This document shows positions 54,901-64,000 of a DNA stretch of 64,000 nt, piece after piece (the first letter of the stretch is position 1; each line of letters starts with the position of its first letter). The DNA lies in contig OU015568.1 of assembly GCA_907165135.1 (NCBI GenBank), positions 3,170,501-3,234,500 of the forward strand. The letters run 5' to 3'. Source of the stretch: Oikopleura dioica (Eukaryota; Chordata; Appendicularia; Copelata; Oikopleuridae). The notes beneath the pieces were generated by a model. The model was not told the origin of the DNA and did no database searches. It saw only the letters and a list, made by a program, of their open reading frames with translations. The position numbers and the translations under genes are program-made.

Positions 54901-55528
54901 AAGAGCTCTTGCCCCGGCGGCACAGGCATTCCTTCCTTGTCCCCGTTTTAGAAACGGACGCTTGGGCTTTGCATCTCCAGCTCGTCCAGTTGAAGATGTA
55001 CTGGATTCGATAAAATTTTCCTTGCCAACTGATCCTCCGACGGGCGTGTCGTCGAAGCTCTTTTGAATCGGCATATTCGAGATTCGCAAATTTTGATTTG
55101 GTCTAAATGGCTTATCATCTTCTTCTATTATTTCTGAGGGCTCGGAAAGCTGCTCGACGACGGAGTCATCGTCAAACTGATTAGTTCTTGAGTTGAGTCC
55201 GCTGAGAATGCTCCGCCGAACACTTGCTAGGTTCGAGCCACCGGAAGAAGAGCCGAAAGATTTCGCGAGACTAAATATAGCGTCAAATATATTTCATGCA
55301 TTGGTTAATTTTCTAGTCGTGCCTCGATGCGCATGACTGTTTTTGGCCGTATAAAAAGCGATTCTGGCTAATTTTTGAATGAATAAAATGAAACATAATA
55401 TTTTTCGCTAGAATAAAGCTTGCTTAATAAATAACCTGATAATAATAGATACTTAGCTGGGAGTATGCCTACCTGAGTGATGTATCAGAGAGCTCAGCAA
55501 TGGTCGTCAAGTCAGGCCTGAAATTCAT
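51928..55528 (-). CDS. CENPJ: Centrosomal protein CPAP/SAS-4 (CENPJ)
   Basis: The last two to three exons (51928-52590) encode the TCP10/G-box beta-repeat domain: FENGTIKEVSADGKTIVQKY, DGTKEIVFPD, ELPDGTTKTIF and RYATGRVRIKDDKGNIIVD; this domain binds STIL. Upstream are long coiled coils (52840-53310, 53500-53850), an acidic segment (SFSDSEPWDKEEAEEED), and an N-terminal Lys/Pro-rich part with PFLKRGQGRNACA, as in CPAP. Centriole duplication and length control. The start at 55528 (MNFRPDLTTIAEL) follows an acceptor at 55579. Exon junctions between 53850 and 54640 were not fully resolved. A 33-nt, stop-free intron at about 52088-52120 splits the G-box. Confidence 0.9.
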
Positions 55529-55794
55529 CTCTACTTGAAAATCGCCTTCTCGAACGGAGTCACTTCTAACTTCTCTGTCTGAACAAACAAAAGTTAAATT
55601 CTCTTAGATATAAAAAAATTTGTACAATAAAATGAATTTGCAGAAGAAACGGGCGTTGAATTTTCAATTTGAGCGGGGTTGAATTTATAGAAACGAAATG
55701 AATTACTGTCGTGTTACTGTGAAGGAACGGTTATTGAAGCGGTCTTTAAGAATTTCACGAATTTTTATCTGTCGAGTATTCTGAACAGTTGATT

Positions 55795-56636
55795 TTAAAA
55801 AGCAGAGCCTGGCGGATAAGCTGGGAATCCCGCGCCAGATGTTGGGTAGGGCATTTGTTGTCGCTGTTGTTGAGGCTGGCCGTAAGGAACGGAAGGATAG
55901 GGCACTGCAGCGTTTGGTTGCGAAGGAGCAGGAACGTACTGATTCATGTAAGGTGCCCTGGGTTGGTTTGGATACGGACTGGGAGCGCTTGATGGGTTGC
56001 TCGGACGAGATTGGCGGTTTTGCGAGGACTGGAAGACTTTTACCATATTTTCTGCCTTGTGCTACGAAATTTCATATTCAAAGATGGTAAAGAAGAGCAC
56101 GGTACCTTGAGATCGTAAGATTTAGCCCTAGCATCGAGAAATTCTTTCAAAAAGTCGCGAACATCTATTTCTCCTCTGACAAATCCGTCTGCTATCACTT
56201 CCGAGTTCTGTTCTGCCTCAGCAGCTGATGCTTGGAGAATTGCGGCTGCGGAATCAGGAGAGTAAGAACCTAAAAAAGTAGCGAGGAATGCATTCAAGGC
56301 GAATTAGTTTACTTCTTTTGGATTGAAGCTGCCTCTGTTTCGCCTCGAGTTGATCCTGTTTGCTTGCCAATTGATTGTGCACTTCAATCAGTGCATTTCG
56401 CGACTCTTCCAATCGCGGCTTCAGAGCCAGATTATCCTCTGCCATTGTCCTGTTCGCGGCCAGAACTAAACCGTCATTAATCTGAAGCCAGCGATTTTCT
56501 TACTCAGATCTTTTTCCATAAACAAATGTTGTATTGGTTCAGAATTGAGGACAATTTCGTTGATTTGATCTTCATCGCCAGCGAGTTTTTCCAGCTCTTC
56601 GCGATATTTTTCTTTCAAAATAGTCGAAAAATCCAT
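55795..56636 (-). CDS. VPS37: ESCRT-I subunit VPS37
   Basis: Exons 56504-56636, 56313-56465, 56106-56269 and 55795-56055 give 236 residues. The Mod(r) domain includes NSEPIQHLFMEKDL, LAANRTMAEDNLALKPRLEE, a coiled coil (KQDQLEAKQRQLQSKR) and SAAEAEQNSEVIADGFVRGE with FLKEFLDARAKSY. The C-terminus is a Pro/Gln-rich tail (PYPNQPRAPYMNQY), as in VPS37B/C. Role: sorting of ubiquitinated cargo into multivesicular bodies. An acceptor (TTATTTTAG) lies two bases before the ATG. All introns are short and canonical. Confidence 0.92.
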
Positions 56637-56791
56637 TTCTAAAATAAAGAAAAATTCAAAGACTGCTTGAACTGTGAGTTTTTATTAATAATTAAAATAA
56701 TCTAGGTCTTCAATTTTAGAAAATCATCAGTAAAAAGAAGAAGTCTTGCAACTCAAGAAATGAAGGAAACAATTGAAATAAGGAATAGTGG

Positions 56792-57948
56792 TTAATTCTG
56801 TTTTGATTTCTGCGCTTTTTTAAGCTTTGCGTAAGCATATCGTATGCTTTTTGAAGGTCCGGCGGTTATTGCATTGAAAGTTGTTTGGGAAGTCGAGGAG
56901 CTTTTCACGATTTCCTAAACAATTTTGAATCTTTTTCGAGAAAAAACGCGCACCTCAATTCTTTCGGATAAATATTGCTTCATAGAAATATGATCGTAAG
57001 GCGCTAGATCCGCTATTCTAAGGGGATACAAAGCGCTTGGCATGTTTTCGACTTGTTTGGTGATCACTGCAGCGGAAGTGTCGATGTCGATCTTGCCATT
57101 TGAGTACTCAAGGCCTGTCATTTCATTTATTCTAGAGTAGGTTAAGGGTAATGATGACAGGGGAGACAAAAGCCAACCTTGGTTCGTAGAGTTGCTTTAA
57201 ATTGTCGTAGCTTCCTTCAAAAATCTTGTTTACCTTCTGTTGATCTTCAAATCCCTGTGTTCTGATATCGCCAGTGTATGATAATTTACAGATGTTGAGC
57301 AGGACATCGTCCAGCGTTGTGGATTTACTGTGATACGAGTGAAGATTGAGCATAATTGCTGTTCGAATGGCGGAGTAGAGATTCAGTCGTAATGCTCGAC
57401 CGATCGGATCATCGATGGAAGGAAGGGACTGGGACAGATCTAATGCTGAGTTTTCTGGATGCTGAGGCGTACAGAACTAAAAGAGGGGGTAAAAAAGAGG
57501 CTTTTGCGCGAGATATTTTACTTTGACGGGCTTGTGAAGTCTGCCAGAAAGATACAAAGATGTCCAGTTTTCAAGGTCGTCGACCGCTCTTTCAGTGGAA
57601 ATCACTCCATATTTCAATACCCCAAGATCTGTTTCTACAAAAGGGTTGAAAAACAGCCCTGCCGCTCGTTTGTTGAAGCTGGTGACAATTTCTGGCCCTC
57701 CGAATCGCATCGAATACGAGTAGTCCCTTTTGTTGATCTTCATATTTGCTGAAAAGCGAATTTACTCAGAGCAAAGAAGAAGTTATACTTTTGTGGAATT
57801 CCTGTACATCGTCGACAATGAGGATCATGTCGATTTGCCGATCTTTTCCATCATTCCCTTTTTGCGGAAAAACTGATGAGCCGTAGCCAAAGCCTGTTCG
57901 AACCAGTCGCGTTGGAAAACGCTTCATAAGATCTCTGACGATGCTCAT
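56792..57948 (-). CDS. TAMM41: Mitochondrial phosphatidate cytidylyltransferase TAM41
   Basis: Exons 57789-57948, 57522-57748, 57178-57476, 56954-57131 and 56792-56914 give 328 residues, the expected length. Motifs: FGYGSSVFPQKG and QIDMILIVDDVQEFH (nucleotidyltransferase core with catalytic acids), GVISTERAVDDLENW, YLSGRLHKPV, and a C-terminal AGPSKSIRYAYAK. It makes CDP-diacylglycerol for cardiolipin in the mitochondrial matrix. The start was set at 57948 (MSIVRDLM) because an acceptor (GCTTTTTAG) lies between it and the upstream ATG at 57972; that ATG would be removed by trans-splicing. It follows the EXOSC1 stop by only 30-55 nt. Confidence 0.92.
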
Positions 57949-58002
57949 TTTTTTCCGATTTCTAAAAAGCATTTGATGGAAAAAATGTTTTTCAAGCTGT
58001 TT

Positions 58003-58762
58003 TCAAGCTGATGCAGGCAGAGTTTCAACAAATTCAGCTCTAATTCTGGCAGTTTTTCTTGGCTCTTTCACTCCCGTCAGCGGGCATCTCATTTCATTCC
58101 ACGAAATTGGCTCCAGTCGCACCCCAGCGCGGCTCTTTGCCAGAACCACTCCGAGTTCGTCGCCTCCTGTCGACAGCAAATAGCTCTGCGAGTCCCCGAG
58201 ACTCATAACTTTGGCAAAGACGATGTCGTTTGGTCGGAAGCATTTGGAAAGTTCGACTCGATCGCGCTCGGTTCGACGGACGTCTTCTCGGCGGATCAAA
58301 CCCTTGAAAGGAGACCTAAACGAGCTTCATAAACAAACGTAAGGAAAGTGGAAACATACGATGTGGCGATTCCGTCAACAGCATAAATCGTCGCACGGCA
58401 CTGTCGCTGGGTTACTTGCACGATCTTTACAGTCACAATCGAGCCAACTTGCGGTAACGGCGGCTCATCCTTTCTCACAACCTTTGAAATACAGTTAGTA
58501 ACTGTTTTTTGAGCAAACAGAAATCTCTCTTTCTTCATGGAAACAAGGAAAACTTACTTCAATCAGAATCTTTTTATTCGCGTCGACTGTATTTTTCACC
58601 TTTCCAATCCTACAAAGAAACTGATAACAACTCTGACAGACCATTTTAAAACCTCGATGCGTAGATGAAACTTTTCCTGACATAAGTGCCCCTTCCTGCT
58701 TCACACTCGTCTGTACTGCCCAATCTTTCCCCTGGAACGCAATTCACATCTGTAGTGCTCAT
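58003..58762 (-). CDS. EXOSC1: RNA exosome subunit CSL4 (EXOSC1)
   Basis: Exons 58653-58762, 58558-58609, 58360-58481 and 58003-58315 give 198 residues, close to the human 195. N-terminal domain: CVPGERLGSTDE and GTYVRKSFIYAS. S1 domain: LPQVGSIVTVKIVQVT, FKGLIRREDVRRTERDRVEL, FRPNDIVFAKVMSLGD, YLLSTGGDELGVV. C-terminal zinc-ribbon-like domain: ISWNEMRCPLTG, where only one of the usual cysteines is kept. It is a cap subunit of the 3'-5' RNA exosome. First gene of the apparent operon. Confidence 0.93.
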
Positions 58763-59969
58763 TTCTTAACAAAAACACGGAATGAAACACGGTTTATCTT
58801 TTTGTTTATTGGTGCCCTTTTTGTAATTGAAATAAGAGAAAAGGAGAGAGGGAATTAAATTTTGACGAATGGTAGAAATTTCAAATGATAACGATCTATC
58901 TATTACAGTTTTTTACAGTGAAAAGGGTGGTTTCTCTTGCGGATTTGCAAGAAAAAATACACAGATAGACAGGATTTTTTTGTGAACAAGTGGTTTAAAA
59001 TGAAAAAATAGGGAAAAGATCTGAACTAATGTAACACGAACAGAAAAGTTTTCTGAGAAAACTATTTTTTTTTCTTTGAATTTTAAACTTGGCACTGAGG
59101 AAACTGTAAATGAGCCTATTTTTTTTTAAATGAACTGAAAGGCAATTTATTAATTTGAGGGGTCCGAATAATGAAGATTTTTAATATAATTTACGAAAGA
59201 AAATTAATTATTGAGGTAGTTAAGAAACTCCACTAGAAAAACTCCGATTGAATTTGCAACAGCGAACATCTGATATTGTAAAAAATAAATAAATGAAACG
59301 AAATCTAAAATTTTAACTGTTTATAAAGAGCCCTGCCCAATTAACTAAATATAAAGGCACTTTTCTGATGACAGGAAAAAATGAAAATCTGTTGATCAGA
59401 GGATCATTTTGAGTGATAAATGGTGAAAAAGAAGTGTAAAATGTTCCTTATTATTAATAAATTCCTAAATAAACTGACTTCTGATGACGCTCAGTCTGAA
59501 AAAGGGTCTTTGACGACTGTATTTACATTTGAAAAATGGTCTGGTATTCTTTATCATTGTGTCTCTGAATTTACAGCATAGGGCTCACATTTCATGCATA
59601 ATTGGAATTTTTTATTTTTTTGGGCTGGGATAATGTAAAAATGAAGATAGAAATCTACAAACTGGTAGAAGCTAAAATGGCACACTTCTGGAACACTTCC
59701 TGTGTGGGAATATTCAATTTTCAAGATTTATCTTTGTATTTTCAGTATTTAAAAATTTGCATTTATTTAAAAAAAGCTAGTGATTACCAAGCGAGCCCTC
59801 TTTTACAGACACTTGTTGTTTTGGTAACGGTTTTTCATGGGCATTTGTTTTTGGTTGATTGAATAGTGAAACGCATATCTTTTCTTTGTATTGGCTAAGC
59901 GAGAGCTTCAAGAAGCTCGCAAAGAAGCTGGAAACTTTCAACAAGACAACTCTGGTGAAGTTGTTGAAG
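58763..59969. other. 1.2-kb AT-rich spacer
   Basis: Between the EXOSC1 start and the stop of the next minus-strand gene. Poly-T and AT-rich; holds the promoter of the operon and the 3' UTR of the coiled-coil gene. No exon seen. Confidence 0.45.
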
Positions 59970-62900
59970 TCAAGATGAGTAGATCACCGTCTTGGAGCAG
60001 CCGTTTTTGTGCTTGTTAAGGAGCTTCTGATATTCTGAAATTTTCGTAAGACAGGGGAAAAGAGGGTTTTCTTACTTGTATTGTGAAATTGAACGATTTT
60101 TCGGTGGTACTCAGTGGGTTCCTCAGTTCGGACAGGTGCTGACTTTAGAAGCAATTGCTGGATTTCCTCGGCGTTGAAACTTCGCTTTCCGCTTTCTTTT
60201 GGACTCTTCTCTTCTATGTCTTCATCCGTCCAGGAAGCATTCGCCTCGCCGAAAGTCACCTCAGCCTGTACGGTTACCTTTGACTGTACAGGGTTCTCAA
60301 CCTACCAAAGAACAGATTGAAATCAAGGAAGAGACAAGTTGCTCCTACCTTTTCTTCCTCCGGAAAATCCAATTCCTCGTCGGAATGCGTCACCATGAAG
60401 TTGAGTCCCATTTTATCGCCGAGAATATTTTCCACCTCATCGGTCTCCCGCGGCTTTCTCTTCGCGTTCTCCGCGGCGAGCCGCGCGGCTTCGGCTTTTT
60501 CTGCTTCAAGTCTTGCGGCTTCTGCTCGCTCGGCTTCGAGTCTCGCTGCTTCGGCTTGGATTCTTGCCTGTTCTGCTTCTTGGCGGGCGGCTTCTTCCTT
60601 TGCAGCTTCGATTCTGGCGGCTTCGCGGCGCGCTGCTTCAGCTTTTTCAGCCTCAATTCGAGCTGCTTCCTTTGCAGCTTCAGCGGCTTTCAAGGAAGCT
60701 ACAGCTCGAGCTGCTTTTGAAGCTTGTCGCTGCTCGTAACGAGTTCCTACACCTCGATTTGGTTGTGGTCTGATAAAGAATTAGATAAAGAGTGATTTTC
60801 ATGAGAAAGGTACTTACAGAATCTTTGGCGCGTCGCCCTTGCTCGTCGGGCCGGGAAGACCAGGCCATTCTTGCGTAGAATTGACTTTCAATTCCGGTGT
60901 ATTCTGACGCACAGGGCGGTTGGAAGGAAGTTGAGGGAAATCTTCTTCCGGTCGGAGAGAAACAGGGGCTCGCTGTGGGGAAGGAGCGCGCTAGAAAGAG
61001 ATAAGCTCTTATTCGAAGAAAAGGCAAGATCATACAGGAGGGGTTCGTCTTGGAATGGCGCTGGAACTGGGCGCTTCAATGCGAGCGGGGACACTTCGGC
61101 GATCGGTCGGTTTGGCAGCTTTGACGCCAATTGTGGCCCAGTCATCATCGTCGTAGAGAAGGGATCGCTCGTCAATGAGCTCGATCGAGTGACGACGCTC
61201 TTTCTTTTGCGGCTAAACTGAAGTTAAACAAACAACTATACGATTACCCTGGTCTGACCTTGGAAACGATGGGCTGGTCTTTACCAGGGTTTTCTGAAGA
61301 GGAGATGCCTGCCGTTCCATTCGTCGTCTCAACGCTGTTTTGTTTCTTTGTCGAGTTCTGCTGGTTTTTGTTGTTTTGCTTCGCGTTGCTTTCTCCCTTT
61401 CCTTTCTTCCCTTTTTTGGCCTTTTTACCGGTGGCTTTCTTTCCGGTCTTCTCCTGATTCTTCTTGTCCTCTTCTTCCAGAAGAACCCAATCAGGAATCT
61501 GGTACTTTTCCCGTTCCTTTTCAAGTCGTTTCATTTCCTCCTTTTTCTCTTCTTTCTCCTTTGCTTTCCTTTCTTGCGCTTCTTTTGCTTCTCTCGCTTC
61601 TTTGGCACTATCCTTTTGTGGCTTTGGAGGCTCAGCTTGTTGAAGAGAAGCAGCTAGAGGTAAGATACGATTTTTAAAAATTTTCAGCTTTATATTAATT
61701 TCACAAACCATTATGAAGTACCCACAATGGATGATCTGTTGCCTGCACTACAAAAGGGCTAACAGTAGATACATTAGCGACAATAAAAACATGCACGGAC
61801 ATAAAATAGGGGTTCTCATTTTTGCAAGCGATTTCTTCAAGTGCTAAAATGGTGATATCCTAGTGGAAGTTGCCCGTTAAAACGAGTACCCCGATTTTAT
61901 TTCTCATTCATTTTCAAACTGTCATTTCCAACACATACACTTTTCAAACAGGGCAAGCTACGCTTTCTATTAGCCCTACCTAAGAAGGCTGACCGCTGGA
62001 GCCTTTCCTTTCCTTCATTTCTTTCACGTTCTTCTCGTTCTTTTCGAAATTCCTTTACAGTCCTTTTCCTTTTTCTTTGAAATTCTGTCTTTTCTTCTTG
62101 TTCAATCGAATTTGTCGGTTCATTCGTTCGATAAAGAATGACTTCTTGATGGTCTCCCTGCCCAGCTTCAAGTTTTCCACGGTTGGTTTGGACCAGAGCG
62201 GCTTTTGGGTTTGGCATGTCCTGAAAATATAATGTAAGACTGATTCTTGCGACGCAACCTCGCGGCTTTCTGGCTCCTGAATCAGATATATAGACAGTTA
62301 TGTCGAGCCAAGATAGTAAAACACCGAGCTAGACTACCCTTACCAAAGAATGACTCTTTTCTTTCGTCGGTTTCTTCTGCTTCCTTCGACTTTTTGAACT
62401 AGAAGTTGTCTTGCCTTCAAGATCAACAGGGAGCTCTTCGTCGTGAATGTAAGAGTTTCCGCCGAGAGTATTGAATGAAATCGGATCGTCGACTTGGGAA
62501 CTGGGCAATGTTGGCATTTCGACCTGGACCCATTCTTTCTTTCGCATTCCTAGCTCGTTCGTGAAGAATTCCTCTTCATCGTGGTAGTTTTTGAAGAAAT
62601 CTTGGCGCGTCTTAAGACTGGGATGAATCTCTATTTTCATAGAAAAACTAACCTCGTTCTTCACGTCGCTCATCGGCTTTCTCTTGTAGTTTTGATTCTT
62701 ATCGCTGCTATAAAGAGTTAGAACGAATTTCTTTCCGATGATCACTCACTTTTTCGGACTTGGGTTTCCAATCATGTTTCCAACAACATTTCTGATTGTC
62801 TCTCGGCTTTCCTTGAATTCCTTTTCTTCTTTCGCGATTTCTTCCATGTCCCGTCGCAACTCGGCGTCCAATTCTGGCTAAAAACAGAATGAAAAATGAA

Positions 62901-63249
62901 GAAACGAGGGTGGGCTGAATATTTACTGTTCTAGTGCTTAGATCTTCGAGTTTTCTAACGAAATCGGGAATTACCATGTCCTTATACCAGCCCATTCTAG
63001 CCTTGAGCGTCATTTCTGGTAAAGAAGCGTCCTTTCGAGCTTGTTCCTTGATCCAAGTAAGCTAGAACAGAAGGGATGAAAAGAATCGAACGATATTTTT
63101 ACCTCTTCAAAACCGAGTCCACTGAGGGAAGGTTTATCGTAAGCCTCGCAAAATTTGTCCCCGTCTCCGTTTTTCAGCGCCAAAGCGAGCTTCAACGCCA
63201 AAAAGTTGTTCCTTGGATCTTCGGCTGTCCGGGTCGCTTTTCGCGACAT
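59970..63249 (-). CDS. Large charged coiled-coil protein, unrecognised
   Basis: Twelve exons (63103-63249, 62927-63061, 62750-62877, 62653-62707, 62344-62628, 61980-62220, 61259-61653, 61036-61212, 60818-60990, 60349-60769, 60076-60301, 59970-60034), all with GT-AG sites, keep one frame for 815 residues. N-terminus: MSRKATRTAEDPRNNF and a helical region with WIKEQARKDASLPEM. Middle: Lys/Glu-rich helices (KEKEEKKEEMKRLEKE) and a polybasic GKKAKKGKKGKG. Then short Trp/Phe motifs (YDDDDWATIGV, EEDFPQLPSN, EWPGLPGP), a heptad Ala/Glu/Arg helix of about 70 residues, and an acidic part (THSDEELDFPEEE). The short FPxL/WPxL motifs and basic regions resemble RNA-associated scaffold proteins, but I cannot name a family. 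Confidence 0.7.
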
Positions 63250-63421
63250 TCCAGATTTGAGTTACAGTAACCTACGGTTCGCCAAGGGTACTTTTACTCT
63301 CTCGCTTCATCAATCTAGGAGGTAAATGCTCTGTAAAATAACTGTAACTGGCTGAAAGCACCTGACAAAAAGAACAACGAAGGTTTAAAAATAAAAATAG
63401 TGGCTTTATTGTGTGTAGATT

Positions 63422-63631
63422 CTATGCTCTGTTTTGATTTACAGTGAAAGAGATAGTCCTGCCTTTTGCAGAAATATTTCTATATTGCTCCATGAAGAGT
63501 GCGCATGGGAAGAAGACCAGTGTCCGTAGACAATCATGGTATGGCAGCTCTTCCATCTTCTTGAAGACAGAAATCCATTCTCTTCGGTCGTAAATTTGCA
63601 GTCCATGGAATCCAGAAGAATCCACGGTCGC
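63422..63631 (-). CDS. Terminal exon of an unidentified gene
   Basis: Open minus-strand frame after an acceptor-like CTTGAG at 63632, reading VDSSGFHGLQIYDRREWISV, KKMEELPYHD and FFPCALFMEQY, ending NQNRA. The composition is protein-like, so it is probably the 3' exon of a gene. The remaining exons were not found before the window ends; no family recognised. A second overlapping frame from 63636 is also open. Confidence 0.4.
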   Translation of the reverse strand, partial: ATVDSSGFHGLQIYDRREWISVFKKMEELPYHDCLRTLVFFPCALFMEQYRNISAKGRTISFTVNQNRA

Positions 63632-63910
63632 CTCAAGATTTAATCATAATGATTACTGTTTCGATTATCTAAAATAATTTTCGTTAAAGACAAATCTCTT
63701 TAATATCTCGATAAAATAAAGATGACAGCTTCTAAGAAGAATAACTCTCACAGAATAACGAGTTCGTATCAGTAAAATGGAGGGTAGAAAGTTGAGTGTG
63801 TGGGCTTTATCTACGCGCGCCCACGCTTTTTCGAGCAGGTGATTACATCATCTAGAGAAAATTAGCGGAAAGGAGGCGGTGATTTTGGAAAAGAAAAAGT
63901 CTAGAAAAAA

Positions 63911-64000
63911 ATGGAATTCAATTCTGAAGTCAGACCCAGGCGGGAATTGATGAACCCGAACTTCGAGGGTTACAAATTGTCCCTCAGACAAGTCTCTACG
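63911..64000 (+). CDS. Start of a gene running off the right edge (partial)
   Basis: ATG after a purine-rich leader, open to the end of the window: MEFNSEVRPRREL then NPNFEGYKLSLRQVST. GC-rich sequence at 63815-63830 upstream (ACGCGCGCCCACGC) may be its promoter. Too short to identify. Confidence 0.45.
   Translation, partial: MEFNSEVRPRRELMNPNFEGYKLSLRQVST

Noticed and set aside
59602-59862. 86-residue plus-strand frame in the 1.2-kb spacer
   Set aside because: Low-complexity hydrophobic reading in AT-rich DNA, no promoter or family signal.
1-64000. CRISPR arrays, rRNA or tRNA genes, bacterial operons
   Set aside because: None seen; spliced genes and eukaryote-specific families exclude a prokaryotic source. 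tRNAs were only looked for by eye, so short ones could be missed.

Overview
The window is eukaryotic and looks like a free-living appendicularian tunicate, most probably Oikopleura dioica or a close relative. The evidence is AT-rich DNA with about 30 genes in 64 kb, introns mostly 35-75 nt, genes separated by as little as 16-30 nt, an operon-like block with a splice acceptor just before each start codon, and many introns beginning GA, GG or GC instead of GT (G*-AG introns are established for Oikopleura). Species assignment is inference. Gene models were spliced by hand and checked for reading-frame phase and family conservation.

Layout. 0-6 kb: end of a minus-strand gene, a small secreted protein, and an EGF-repeat/C-type lectin protein. 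7-15 kb: a rhodopsin-like GPCR, a TRPM-family channel and a small secreted protein whose stop codon lies 16 nt from that of TRPM. 16-24 kb: secreted kelch-like protein, WSCD-like sulfotransferase, two small secreted or membrane peptides, a Cys-rich secreted protein. 24-28.5 kb: AMP-binding acyl-CoA ligase (minus), an apparent intronless fragment of it, a GNAT acetyltransferase, a 58-residue secreted peptide. 28.7-35.7 kb: RING protein, structured tandem repeats, an unrecognised 217-residue protein and a run of small secreted proteins. 35.7-38.2 kb: a lectin/Thr-rich/thrombospondin protein. 39-40.3 kb: a FoxQ1-like forkhead factor. 40.6-44.9 kb: two tandem trypsin-like proteases. 45-48 kb: claudin-like protein and small genes. 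48.8-58.8 kb: five minus-strand housekeeping genes (EXOSC1, TAMM41, VPS37, CENPJ/CPAP, AMPK beta). 60-63.3 kb: an 815-residue charged coiled-coil protein; the right edge has one gene end and one gene start.

The most interesting signal is in the introns. About 20 are non-canonical. Several carry terminal inverted repeats or flanking direct repeats as left by small transposons. One family starting GGGCT and ending AAG with inverted-repeat ends occurs in two unrelated genes, one intron has a second TTAA-flanked element inserted exactly at its acceptor, and the two tandem proteases differ by gained introns. Together these look like recent intron creation by miniature transposons spliced by a relaxed spliceosome.
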